Part shown: positions 50,401-59,021 of the stretch, in pieces
Numbering within the stretch: the first letter of the stretch is position 1
Layout: every line of letters begins with the position of its first letter
NCBI RefSeq assembly: GCF_023746615.1
Contig: NZ_CP082275.1
Span: 1,116,001-1,180,000 of the forward strand
Origin: Grimontia kaedaensis
GTDB lineage: Bacteria > Pseudomonadota > Gammaproteobacteria > Enterobacterales > Vibrionaceae
Length of the DNA stretch: 64,000 bases
Reading direction: 5' to 3'
Made by a program: the position numbers and the translations under genes
The notes under the pieces: model-generated
The model's input: the letters and a program-made list of their open reading frames with translations, nothing else
Databases searched by the model: none
What the model was told of the DNA's origin: nothing

Positions 50401-51576
50401 ATGAAATCAGCAGTATTGGGGACAGCACTGGCGCTGACTGCGCTTCCCCTTTCTGCCTTCGAGCATTTTGAGGCAGAAGGCGAAATCTCATTCCAGCAAC
50501 GTCAGTTTGCAGAAACCGGGTTGATGGGACAAAGCAAAAGCCAGACTTCGGTGGCAATAGAGCCAGAGCTTTATTGGGAAACCGAAGAGGGCAACTCGAG
50601 TTTTGTGTTCTCACCGTTTTTCCGTTGGGATTCAATGGATGACGACCGCACTCATGGTGATGTTCGCGAAGCCTTGTGGCGGCACTATGATAGCAATTAT
50701 GAAATTCGTGCGGGTGTCGGCATTGTTTTCTGGGGCGTGACAGAATCACAACATTTAGTCGATGTGATTAACCAAACCGACGCAGTCGAAGCCATTGATG
50801 GTGAAGTAAAACTCGGGCAACCCATGGTGAGCATAGGTTGGGAGTTTGATGACGGCCTGCTCGATTTGTACCTGCTTCCGTACTTTCGGGAACGAACCTT
50901 CGCCAGCAATGATGGCAGACTGGCTTTCCCGGGATTGGGCGATACAGAAGCGCAATACGAATCGCGACATGAAGAGTGGTATCCGGATGTGGCGGGGCGT
51001 TACTCGCTAATGTGGGACCAATGGGACTTCGGTGTGAGTGCTTTTCATGGCACTAATCGTGACCCTTATTTCGTGCAGGGTTTGTCGAATACTGTGCAAC
51101 CGTATTATGCCTTGATGAGTCAGGTTGGACTGGATGTACAGGCAATTTTCGGAGACTGGCTGTGGAAAGCAGAAGCTATTCGAAGATTCAGCTTAGACAA
51201 TCACACGGCGTTTACTGGAGGCTTTGAATACACCCATGTTGGTGTAAACGACGGCATAACCGACCTTGGTTTTTTGGTGGAATACCTTTATGACAACCGA
51301 GGTGAAAAAGCACCAGTGGCAGGTCAGAATGATTTGTTTACGGGACTTCGTTGGGTGTTGAACGATTTAGACGGTACCGAGTTTCTGGTTGGTGGCACGC
51401 TGGATTTGGATAACTCTGATTCGGTCACCGTGAGGCTCGAATCCAGTGGGCGTTTCAGTAACGACTGGAGCTGGACAGTCACAGGTTGGATGTTTGATTC
51501 TGACACTCCATCTGACCCTGTTTACTCGCTCCGCAAAGACGATTTTCTGGAAGCGGAAATCAGTTGGTATTTTTGA
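50401..51576 (+). CDS. Predicted outer-membrane beta-barrel protein of the RND cassette
   Basis: The 391-residue protein has a signal peptide (MKSAVLGTALALTALPLSAF) and strongly alternating amphipathic strands rich in aromatic residues. It ends in Ser-Trp-Tyr-Phe, the usual outer-membrane barrel C-terminus. It is the third gene of the RND-LolA-like operon, eight bases after the previous stop. I do not recognise a named family with certainty; it resembles DUF1302-like barrel proteins in such cassettes. A role as the outer-membrane acceptor of the exported substrate is inferred from position only. Confidence 0.78.
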   Translation: MKSAVLGTALALTALPLSAFEHFEAEGEISFQQRQFAETGLMGQSKSQTSVAIEPELYWETEEGNSSFVFSPFFRWDSMDDDRTHGDVREALWRHYDSNYEIRAGVGIVFWGVTESQHLVDVINQTDAVEAIDGEVKLGQPMVSIGWEFDDGLLDLYLLPYFRERTFASNDGRLAFPGLGDTEAQYESRHEEWYPDVAGRYSLMWDQWDFGVSAFHGTNRDPYFVQGLSNTVQPYYALMSQVGLDVQAIFGDWLWKAEAIRRFSLDNHTAFTGGFEYTHVGVNDGITDLGFLVEYLYDNRGEKAPVAGQNDLFTGLRWVLNDLDGTEFLVGGTLDLDNSDSVTVRLESSGRFSNDWSWTVTGWMFDSDTPSDPVYSLRKDDFLEAEISWYF

Positions 51577-51665
51577 ACAGGTCCTAGGTTCTAGGAAGAG
51601 CGGGTCCTAGGAGAGCAATGCGGTTGATGTTTAGCCTAGGCCTCTAAAACGTGTGTAGAACCGAT

Positions 51666-52556
51666 CTATAGCAAATTCATCTGGCTACTGTTAGGTTGCT
51701 CCGGTATTAAGGGTGCCAACGGTGGCAAGGTAATGTGCTCACACAGCTTTTCGTAATAACGCGCCGCTAACTGCGGCGCTTCGTCGTTGTTGGCGGTGTG
51801 GATAAAGAGATAAGGCGTTTTACCTTCATTTATCCAGACCGGGATCTTCTTCAGCCAGTTGGCGAAGAACTTATCGTTTCGCTCTAGGGTTGGGTCGCCG
51901 ATAAAGCGCACCATGGGGGTTTCTGCCGTCGAAATGGCATGCACTGGCACTTTGGGTTTCTTCTGCTGGGCATCGACCAAGGCGTCGGTATCGGGTGGAA
52001 CCGCGAAAACAGGGCGGCTGTCCATGATGATGCGGTTGGCGCCAAGCTCCATCAGCATCGCATTCAACGCGCGTTCTTCTTCACCTTTGGCAAAAAACGC
52101 GAGATGACGAACTTCCACACCCAGTTTAAAGCCTTTTGGCATTGCGCTCAGAAAACGTTTGAGGTCGGGCAAATTCTCAGGCCCAAATGCTGCAGGAAGC
52201 TGAATTTTCCAAAGGCCAATGCGCTCGTGGAGTGGCTGCATCAGAGTAATAAATTCTGAGACCATTTCATCGGAATGGCGCAGCATCATTTGGTGCGTCA
52301 CGGGTTGGGGAAACTTAAAGGTAAAGCTGAATGCATCGCTGGTGGCCGCTTTCCAGTTCGCTACCGTGGCGTGGGAAGGACTCGCGTAAAAGGTGGTGTT
52401 TCCTTCCACTGAATTGAACACTTCTGCGTAACGGGCCAGTCGTTCGCCGCTTTTTGTGCCTGAAGGATAGAACACACGTTGCCATGAATTGTGTGACCAT
52501 TGAGTCATACCAAGGCGGATTGGCGGTGAAGTCAGTTGGGAAAGCGGCGTTTGCAA
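51666..52556 (-). CDS. DUF72 family protein
   Basis: The 296-residue protein is a DUF72 (YecE-like) TIM-barrel member. It has RLGMTQWSHNSWQRVFYPSG near 14-33, RYAEVFNSVEGNTTFYASPS near 42-61 and FSFTFKFPQPVTH near 77-89. The biochemical role of the family is unknown. It is transcribed divergently from aspS across about 290 bases. Confidence 0.9.
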   Translation of the reverse strand: MQTPLSQLTSPPIRLGMTQWSHNSWQRVFYPSGTKSGERLARYAEVFNSVEGNTTFYASPSHATVANWKAATSDAFSFTFKFPQPVTHQMMLRHSDEMVSEFITLMQPLHERIGLWKIQLPAAFGPENLPDLKRFLSAMPKGFKLGVEVRHLAFFAKGEEERALNAMLMELGANRIIMDSRPVFAVPPDTDALVDAQQKKPKVPVHAISTAETPMVRFIGDPTLERNDKFFANWLKKIPVWINEGKTPYLFIHTANNDEAPQLAARYYEKLCEHITLPPLAPLIPEQPNSSQMNLL

Positions 52557-52843
52557 ACCTAAAGTCCTTTCTGTTGTTTGAACGGCTATTGTGGAATTAA
52601 CTCTGGTGAGAGGTCAATCTTTGCTGCTTTTTTGCGCAGTTGCGACGATTTCCCTCCTTAGTCTGGTTACGATTTACCGCAGGCTCATTTTTTCCTTTAT
52701 AATGCTCCGTCTTTTTGAAATATTTAGAGGTTCGCTGGTGCAGTTTTTCCAGCGGGCATCAGCAGTGAAAGCTGCAAACCCTCATTCGATACTTTGCGTC
52801 TTGTGGCGTAAAAGGACAGTAAGTAACAGATCGGGAAATTCAT

Positions 52844-54628
52844 ATGCGCACCCAATATTGTGGTCACCTGAACAAAGCCCTCGCAGGGCAAACTGTAGAA
52901 CTATGCGGCTGGGTTAACCGTCGTCGCGATTTAGGCGGTCTTATCTTCATCGATATGCGAGATCGTGAAGGTATCGTTCAGGTAGTTGTAGACCCAGATA
53001 TGAAAGATATCTTCGAGGTTGCTAACCAACTGCGTAACGAATTCTGTATCAAGATCACCGGTGAAGTGCGTCTGCGTCCTGACAGCCAAATCAACAAAGG
53101 TATGGCGACGGGTGAAGTAGAAGTGCTGGCGCGTGGCGTTGAGATCATCAACCGTGCAGCCCCACTTCCACTGGACTTCAACCAGAACAACTCTGAAGAA
53201 CAGCGTCTGAAACACCGTTACCTTGACCTGCGTCGCCCTGAAATGAGTGACCGTATCAAGCTGCGCGCAAAAGCGTCGAGCTTTGTCCGTCGTTTCCTGG
53301 ATGACAACGGCTTCCTAGACATCGAAACACCAGTACTGACCAAAGCGACCCCAGAAGGCGCGCGTGACTACTTGGTACCAAGCCGCGTTCACAAAGGTAG
53401 CTTCTACGCGCTGCCTCAGTCTCCACAGCTGTTCAAACAGCTGCTGATGATGTCTGGTTTTGACCGTTACTACCAAATCGTTAAGTGTTTCCGTGACGAA
53501 GACCTGCGTGCAGACCGTCAGCCAGAATTTACCCAAATCGATATCGAAACATCGTTCATGAACGCAGAACAAGTGCGCGAAGTGACTGAGCGAATGGTTC
53601 GCGACATGTGGCAAGAGCTGCTTAACGTTGATTTGGGCGCTTTCCCACAAATGACTTTCGCTGAAGCGATGCGTCGTTTCGGCTCTGACAAACCAGACCT
53701 GCGTAACCCGCTGGAAATGGTTGATGTGGCAGACCTGCTGAAAGACGTTGAATTCAAAGTTTTCTCTGGCCCTGCAAACGATCCGAAAGGCCGTGTTGCA
53801 GTTATCCGTGTACCGGGTGGTGCTGAGCTTTCTCGTAAGCAAATCGACGACTACACCAAGTTCGTTGGTATTTACGGCGCGAAAGGTCTGGCATGGATGA
53901 AAGTGAACGACCGTGCAGCAGGCTTTGAAGGTGTTCAGTCTCCGGTTGCCAAATTCCTGAACGAGGAAGTGGTTAACGCAATTCTTGACCGCACTGGCGC
54001 AGAGTCTGGAGATATCATCCTGTTCGGTGCTGACAGCAAGAAAGTGGTAACTGAAGCGATGGGTGCACTGCGTTTGAAGCTGGGTACTGACCTTGGTCTG
54101 ACTGACACCAGCAAGTGGGCGCCACTGTGGGTTGTTGATTTCCCAATGTTCGAAGAAGACGACGAAGGTAACTTGCATGCGATGCACCACCCGTTCACGT
54201 CTCCACTGAATGTGTCTCCTGAAGAGCTGAAGGCAAACCCAGAGAGCGTAAATTCTAACGCTTACGACATGGTTCTGAATGGCTACGAAGTGGGCGGTGG
54301 TTCTGTTCGTATCCATAACCCTGAAATGCAAACAGCGGTATTCGACCTGCTGGGTATCGATGCGGAAGAGCAAAAAGTGAAGTTTGGCTTCCTGCTTGAA
54401 GCATTGAAGTACGGTACACCGCCACACGCGGGTCTGGCATTCGGCCTTGACCGTCTTGTTATGCTGCTATGTGGCACCGAAAACATCCGTGATGTTATCG
54501 CGTTCCCGAAAACCACTGCAGCAGCATGTCTGTTGACTGACGCACCAAGTGAAGCAAACCCGGCAGCACTGGAAGAGCTTGCGCTGGCAATCACTGCAGC
54601 AGCTAAGAAAGAAGAAAACGACGCATAA
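52844..54628 (+). CDS. aspS: Aspartyl-tRNA synthetase
   Basis: AspS charges tRNA-Asp with aspartate. The 594-residue class II synthetase has the N-terminal anticodon-binding OB fold (about 1-105), catalytic motif 2 (FRDEDLRADRQPEFTQIDIE near 217-236), the bacterial-type insertion domain (about 290-420) and motif 3 (GLAFGLDRLVMLLCG near 530). The length is that of E. coli AspS (590). Codon use is highly biased, consistent with strong expression. It is followed by its own terminator and yebC. Confidence 0.97.
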   Translation: MRTQYCGHLNKALAGQTVELCGWVNRRRDLGGLIFIDMRDREGIVQVVVDPDMKDIFEVANQLRNEFCIKITGEVRLRPDSQINKGMATGEVEVLARGVEIINRAAPLPLDFNQNNSEEQRLKHRYLDLRRPEMSDRIKLRAKASSFVRRFLDDNGFLDIETPVLTKATPEGARDYLVPSRVHKGSFYALPQSPQLFKQLLMMSGFDRYYQIVKCFRDEDLRADRQPEFTQIDIETSFMNAEQVREVTERMVRDMWQELLNVDLGAFPQMTFAEAMRRFGSDKPDLRNPLEMVDVADLLKDVEFKVFSGPANDPKGRVAVIRVPGGAELSRKQIDDYTKFVGIYGAKGLAWMKVNDRAAGFEGVQSPVAKFLNEEVVNAILDRTGAESGDIILFGADSKKVVTEAMGALRLKLGTDLGLTDTSKWAPLWVVDFPMFEEDDEGNLHAMHHPFTSPLNVSPEELKANPESVNSNAYDMVLNGYEVGGGSVRIHNPEMQTAVFDLLGIDAEEQKVKFGFLLEALKYGTPPHAGLAFGLDRLVMLLCGTENIRDVIAFPKTTAAACLLTDAPSEANPAALEELALAITAAAKKEENDA

Positions 54629-54647
54629 ATCGTTACTCTTTAAGAAC

Positions 54648-54675
54648 AATAAGGCCAGATTATCTGGCCTTATTT
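54648..54675 (+). terminator. Rho-independent terminator of aspS
   Basis: AATAAGGCCAGAT and ATCTGGCCTTATT form a long perfect stem 20 bases after the aspS stop, followed by TTGTTT. Confidence 0.85.
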
Positions 54676-54805
54676 GTTTCTGAAACCAGGTTATAAAGCC
54701 AGCAGATATGGTCTTTCTCTCAGAAAGGTTTTATCTGTTTTGCTATAAAACCATGACTGAATAATAACGTCGGTGGTGTGTCGGCCATCGATAAAGGAGT
54801 GAAAA

Positions 54806-55552
54806 ATGGCAGGTCATAGTAAGTTCGCCAACATCAAACACCGTAAAGCGGCGCAAGATGCCAAGCGCGGTAAAATTTTCACCAAGCTAATTCGTGAAAT
54901 CGTGGTGGCGACTAAAGAAGGCGGTCCTGAGCCAGAGAACAACCCTCGTTTGCGCGCTGCGATTGATAAAGCGCTGTCAAACAACATGACCCGAGACACC
55001 GTTAACCGCGCTGTTACGCGTGGTGCGGGTGGTGAAGGCGAAGAGAACATGGAAACCGTGATCTATGAAGGTTACGGTCCTGCGGGTACTGCGGTCATGG
55101 TTGAATGTATGACAGACAACCGTAACCGCACCGTATCCGGTGTCCGTCATGCGTTCTCTAAAGCGGGCGGAAACCTCGGCACTGACGGAAGCGTGAGCTA
55201 CCTGTTCGATAAAAAAGGCGTGATTTCTTATGCGCCAGGTCTGGATGAAGACTCAGTGATGGAAGCAGCATTGGAAGGTGGTGCGGATGACGTTGAGACT
55301 CATGAAGATGGCTCTATGGACGTTTACACAACGCCCGCGGAGTTTGGTGCGGTGAAAGATGCGTTGGATGCCGCTGGGTTTGAAGCGCAAAACGCAGAAG
55401 TTACGCTCGTTCCTTCAACTAAAGCAGATTTGGACGAATCCACAGCACCTAAACTGCTTCGTTTGATTGATGCACTTGAAGATCTTGATGACGTTCAAGA
55501 GGTCTACCACAACGGCGATATTTCTGACGAAGTCGCAGCAACACTGGAATAA
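54806..55552 (+). CDS. yebC: YebC/PmpR family protein (TACO1-like)
   Basis: The 248-residue protein matches YebC from its first residues (MAGHSKFANIKHRKAAQDAK) to the conserved GTDGSVSYLFDKKGVISY and NPRLRAAIDKALSNNM segments. YebC family members have been described as transcription regulators and, more recently, as factors helping ribosomes through difficult proline stretches. AAAGGAG stands before the ATG. It lies six bases upstream of ruvC, the conserved gammaproteobacterial order. Confidence 0.95.
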   Translation: MAGHSKFANIKHRKAAQDAKRGKIFTKLIREIVVATKEGGPEPENNPRLRAAIDKALSNNMTRDTVNRAVTRGAGGEGEENMETVIYEGYGPAGTAVMVECMTDNRNRTVSGVRHAFSKAGGNLGTDGSVSYLFDKKGVISYAPGLDEDSVMEAALEGGADDVETHEDGSMDVYTTPAEFGAVKDALDAAGFEAQNAEVTLVPSTKADLDESTAPKLLRLIDALEDLDDVQEVYHNGDISDEVAATLE

Positions 55553-55558
55553 TCATAC

Positions 55559-56080
55559 GTGGCTATTATTCTCGGGATTGACCCGGGTTCGCGGATCACT
55601 GGCTACGGCGTGATCCGCCATCAAGGCAGGCATCTGGAATATCTTGGCAGCGGTTGTATCCGAACAGATTCTGAAGATTTGGCCGGGCGATTAGGCCAGA
55701 TTTATGCAGGTGTCAGCGAAGTGATTACCCAGTTTCAGCCGGATACGTTTGCCATCGAGCAGGTGTTTATGGCGCGCAACGCAGATTCGGCACTTAAGCT
55801 CGGTCAGGCACGCGGAAGCGCTATTGTTGCCGCGGTAAATGCGGGGTTACCTGTTTCTGAGTATGCTGCCCGTTTGATCAAGCAGGCCGTGGTCGGTAAA
55901 GGTAGTGCAGATAAGAAGCAGGTTCAGCACATGGTCGTCCATATGCTGAAACTGCCATCCACCCCTCAAGCCGATGCGGCGGACGCCCTGGCAGTAGCGA
56001 TTTGTCATGCCCACACCAACCATACGCTGGTGGCTATGGCTGGGCAGGCGAAGAGCGCGAGGCGTGGCCGTTATCGCTAG
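55559..56080 (+). CDS. ruvC: Crossover junction endonuclease RuvC
   Basis: RuvC cuts Holliday junctions symmetrically during recombinational repair. The 173-residue protein equals E. coli RuvC in length and has the acidic active site: Asp in GIDPGSRITGYG (N-terminus), Glu in DTFAIEQVF, and the paired acids in ADAADALAVAICH. The start is GTG at 55559. A terminator follows the stop, so here it is separated from ruvAB, which lie 5.5 kb downstream. Confidence 0.95.
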   Translation: MAIILGIDPGSRITGYGVIRHQGRHLEYLGSGCIRTDSEDLAGRLGQIYAGVSEVITQFQPDTFAIEQVFMARNADSALKLGQARGSAIVAAVNAGLPVSEYAARLIKQAVVGKGSADKKQVQHMVVHMLKLPSTPQADAADALAVAICHAHTNHTLVAMAGQAKSARRGRYR

Positions 56081-56100
56081 CTCGAGAGTTCATTGTAGGA

Positions 56101-56124
56101 AGCAGCCACTTGGCTGCTTTTTTA
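56101..56124 (+). terminator. Rho-independent terminator of yebC-ruvC
   Basis: AGCAGCC / GGCTGCT with loop ACTT is followed by a T run, 20 bases after the ruvC stop. Confidence 0.87.
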
Positions 56125-56292
56125 TTTGTCATTCACTACGAATGGCGAGCACCAAAAGCAGATGAAAATTGTCGTCAAGGCCTAATGTTTTATTGGATTG
56201 AACGTCTCAACCTTAGCATGAAATTGATTAGAGAAATTCCCGTTCTTTTCTATCGTTGTTAGTTGATATCAATGTTTTGAATAGGAACAAAT

Positions 56293-56718
56293 ATGAAATA
56301 CCTCAAAACAGGCTTGTGTGTCTTTATCGCGTTTGTGTTTATTCAATCGCTGTTCTTTAAGTTCTCGGGCTCACCGGAAACGGAGTTTATCTTTGGCACT
56401 TTGGGTGAATGGTCTGGGCTAGCTTGGTTCGGTAAATACGGCGCTTATATGGTAGGTATCTTGGAATTGATAGCCTCTATCCTGCTGTTTACCCGTTTTC
56501 ACGCATTGGGTGCTTTTTTAGCAGTTGGTACGATGACGGGCGCAATTTTCTTCCACTTGTTCACACCAATCGGTGTTGCGCAGCCAGCGTTTAATGAAGC
56601 AGGTGAGGTTGTTGGTAACGATGGCGGCACATTGTTTGTGATGGCATGTTTGGTCTGGCTGTCAGCGGCATTCTTGCTTTATCAAACAAGAAAAGGTGAC
56701 CGTGAAGAAGTCGATTAA
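56293..56718 (+). CDS. DoxX-like membrane protein
   Basis: The 141-residue protein has four predicted membrane helices (about 5-22, 48-68, 72-93, 110-130). It has the DoxX-family arrangement with FIQSLFFKFSGSPE after the first helix and GAFLAVGTMTGAIFFHLFTP. DoxX-like proteins are small inner-membrane proteins linked to oxidative or thiol stress in some bacteria; the role here is unknown. AATAGGAACAAAT precedes the ATG. The ABC exporter gene follows after a leader that can form a long hairpin. Confidence 0.82.
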   Translation: MKYLKTGLCVFIAFVFIQSLFFKFSGSPETEFIFGTLGEWSGLAWFGKYGAYMVGILELIASILLFTRFHALGAFLAVGTMTGAIFFHLFTPIGVAQPAFNEAGEVVGNDGGTLFVMACLVWLSAAFLLYQTRKGDREEVD

Positions 56719-56727
56719 TATCGGTTT

Positions 56728-56793
56728 ACTCTCTCGCTGATAACCGCAACTTGCTGTAACGTGTTACGCAGTCAGCGAAAAAAGCGAGAGAGT
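56728..56793 (+). promoter_or_regulatory. Leader hairpin over the start of the ABC exporter gene
   Basis: ACTCTCTCGCT (56728-56738) and AGCGAGAGAGT (56783-56793) form a perfect 11-bp stem. Its right arm contains the only ribosome-site-like sequence and touches the GTG start at 56792. The loop contains GTAAC-GT-GTTAC (56756-56767). Closing the hairpin would hide the start. Confidence 0.5.
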
Positions 56794-58603
56794 GATTATC
56801 TTGTCCCAGCAAAATTCCCAGCAGTCTTCAAGTACCCGCTCAGTCCTTAAATGGATTGCTGCTTATCTTCTGCCTTATCGCAGTAAAGTCATTGCTGCTG
56901 TCTTCTTTCTTTTCCTTGGCTCTTTGAGCTGGCTGGCGCTTGGGCAGGCTGTGAAGCTTGTGGTTGATGAAGGCTTTCTCTCAGGCAATGCCACCGAGTT
57001 GAACAAACTGGTTCTGGTTATCCTCGGTATTACGGTGGTCAGTGGCTTTGCAACCTTCTGTCGTTTCTATCTGATGAGCTGGCTCGGCGAACGCGTCAGT
57101 GCGGATATCCGCATGACTGTGTATCACCATCTTCTCAAACTTTCACCTTCGTTTTATGCCAAAGAAAGAACCGGTGAAGTCATCAGTCGATTTACCGCAG
57201 ACACGACGCTGCTTCAGACAGTCGTCGGCTCCAGTCTTTCAATGGCACTCCGCTCTGGCGTGTCCGTGATCGGCGGCTTAGTGATGATGGCGTTTACCAG
57301 CATTACGTTGACTGGACTTGTGTTGCTCGCGGTGCCAGTCGTCTTGGTGCCGATTTTCGTGTTGGGGCGAAAAGTGCGTCGATTGGCTCGTGTGAGTCAA
57401 GACCGGGTGGCCGATCTTGGCGCCCATGTGGATGAAACGCTACACGAAATTCGCACTGTCCAATCTTACAACCATGAAGAAGCTGACACGCATCATTTCA
57501 ATGGTCGCGTAGAGTCGGTTATGGATGCTGCCAAAACGCGTATCCGCTACCGAGCGACCTTAATGGGCTCTGTGGTATTCCTCTCTATTGTGGCCATTGT
57601 GCTGGTCACTTGGGTTGGCGCATTGAGTGTTTTGGACGGCTCATTGACCGCAGGCCAGCTGTCAGCCTTTATGTTTTATGCCTTGTTAGTGGCGGGTGGT
57701 GTTGCCACCATTGGCGAAGTGATCGGGGACATTCAACGTGCAGCAGGTGCGACTGAACGCCTGATTGAATTATCCCAAATGGAGCAGGACATTCAGGAGC
57801 CACAGAGCCCCTGCCAGTTAACGGAACCCGTCTCAGGCTTCGTCCGTTTTGAACGTGTCTCTTTCTCCTATCCCGGTGACGAAAACCTTCCGGTATTTCA
57901 TTCACTCTCTTTTGATGTGAAAGCGGGCGAGCGCATCGCGTTGGTTGGCCCAAGCGGAGCTGGGAAAAGTACTGTTTTTGCACTGCTTCAACGCTTTTTT
58001 GATGTTCAGGAAGGGCACATTGATATTGATGGCGTCAGCATTTCAGACCTCTCGATTGAAACCTTGAGAAAGCAATTTGCTCTGGTGCCGCAAGAGTCAG
58101 TGATTTTCGCGACCAATGTGCTTGAAAACGTGCGTTATGGTGCGCCGAAAGCCAGCGAAGAAGCCGTGATAGCTGCCTGTAAAGCGGCGAGAGCGCATGA
58201 CTTTATCGTGGAGTTTCCTGATGGTTATCATACAGAATTGGGCGAACGTGGCGTGCGTTTATCGGGTGGTCAGAAGCAACGTATTTCAATCGCTCGCGCG
58301 ATATTGGCAGACCGTCCAATACTATTGCTGGATGAGGCCACCAGTGCGCTGGATGCCGTGAGTGAACACAAGGTGAAGTCTGCACTTGATGAACTCATGT
58401 CGCACAAAACGTCGATAGTGATTGCTCACCGTCTGGCGACAGTGGTCAATGCAGACAAGATTCTGGTAATGGATAAAGGGCAAATTGTCGCCACAGGAAC
58501 ACATGATGAATTGATGGCTTCGTCGCCGCTTTATCGCGAATTTGCTGCGTTGCAGTTGGTGTCTGCTACTGAGGAAATACCAGCAAAAATTGTCGGCGAA
58601 TGA
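56792..58603 (+). CDS. ABC exporter, fused permease/ATPase half-transporter
   Basis: The 603-residue protein has six membrane helices (about 25-320) and a C-terminal ABC ATPase. Visible motifs are Walker A GPSGAGKST, Q-loop LVPQESVIFA, signature LSGGQKQR, Walker B PILLLDEATSALD and switch His IVIAHRLATV. The MsbA/LmrA/BmrA-type half-transporter works as a homodimer and extrudes lipids or hydrophobic compounds. The start could be GTG 56792 or TTG 56801 (MSQQNSQQ). It lies in the block that separates ruvC from ruvAB. The substrate cannot be predicted. Confidence 0.9.
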   Translation: MIILSQQNSQQSSSTRSVLKWIAAYLLPYRSKVIAAVFFLFLGSLSWLALGQAVKLVVDEGFLSGNATELNKLVLVILGITVVSGFATFCRFYLMSWLGERVSADIRMTVYHHLLKLSPSFYAKERTGEVISRFTADTTLLQTVVGSSLSMALRSGVSVIGGLVMMAFTSITLTGLVLLAVPVVLVPIFVLGRKVRRLARVSQDRVADLGAHVDETLHEIRTVQSYNHEEADTHHFNGRVESVMDAAKTRIRYRATLMGSVVFLSIVAIVLVTWVGALSVLDGSLTAGQLSAFMFYALLVAGGVATIGEVIGDIQRAAGATERLIELSQMEQDIQEPQSPCQLTEPVSGFVRFERVSFSYPGDENLPVFHSLSFDVKAGERIALVGPSGAGKSTVFALLQRFFDVQEGHIDIDGVSISDLSIETLRKQFALVPQESVIFATNVLENVRYGAPKASEEAVIAACKAARAHDFIVEFPDGYHTELGERGVRLSGGQKQRISIARAILADRPILLLDEATSALDAVSEHKVKSALDELMSHKTSIVIAHRLATVVNADKILVMDKGQIVATGTHDELMASSPLYREFAALQLVSATEEIPAKIVGE

Positions 58604-58696
58604 CGGGTGAATTCCGCAACTTATCTGAGTGACTTTACAGATTAGTCGTTAGTCTGATGCAGTGTTGAAAATAACTCGAAAGGATAGGATTCAAAG

Positions 58697-58855
58697 ATGA
58701 AAAAGCTATTGGCTGTATTTGCAGTATTGTTTGTGATTGCTGGCTGTTCACCGGAAGTGGGCAGTGATGAGTGGTGCAAAGAGCTAAAAGAAAAACCAAA
58801 AGGCGACTGGTCGACCAACGAAGCGACTGATTTTGCAAAACACTGCATTTTCTAA
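58697..58855 (+). CDS. Small DUF3012-type lipoprotein
   Basis: This 52-residue protein has a lipoprotein signal peptide (MKKLLAVFAVLFVIAGC, lipobox IAGC). A short mature part SPEVGSDEWCKELKEKPKGD, WSTNEATDFAKHCIF follows with two Cys that could pair. It matches the DUF3012 family of tiny Vibrio/Shewanella-type lipoproteins of unknown function. GAAAGGATAGGA lies before the ATG and a terminator follows, so it is a complete small gene. Confidence 0.85.
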   Translation: MKKLLAVFAVLFVIAGCSPEVGSDEWCKELKEKPKGDWSTNEATDFAKHCIF

Positions 58856-58885
58856 TGCGAAACACTAAGCCTCAACCTGACACTA

Positions 58886-58913
58886 AAAAGCGAGCGTGGT
58901 TCGCTTTTTTTTA
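58886..58913 (+). terminator. Terminator of the small lipoprotein gene
   Basis: AAAAGCGA / TCGCTTTT with a 7-base loop is followed by more T, 30 bases after the stop. Confidence 0.8.
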
Positions 58914-59021
58914 TTCCTATATTTGCTAAGTCGCCTCTGATGATGAATTCCCCATCAAAGTGATCTCAGTCGTACCATTTGACGTTCCTATTATGGTCAC
59001 TCACGTTTAGTGGAGTTGGGT

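Noticed and set aside
53315..54427. 370-codon antisense frame opposite aspS
   Set aside because: It is a mirror of the strongly codon-biased aspS, has no recognisable domain and no ribosome site.
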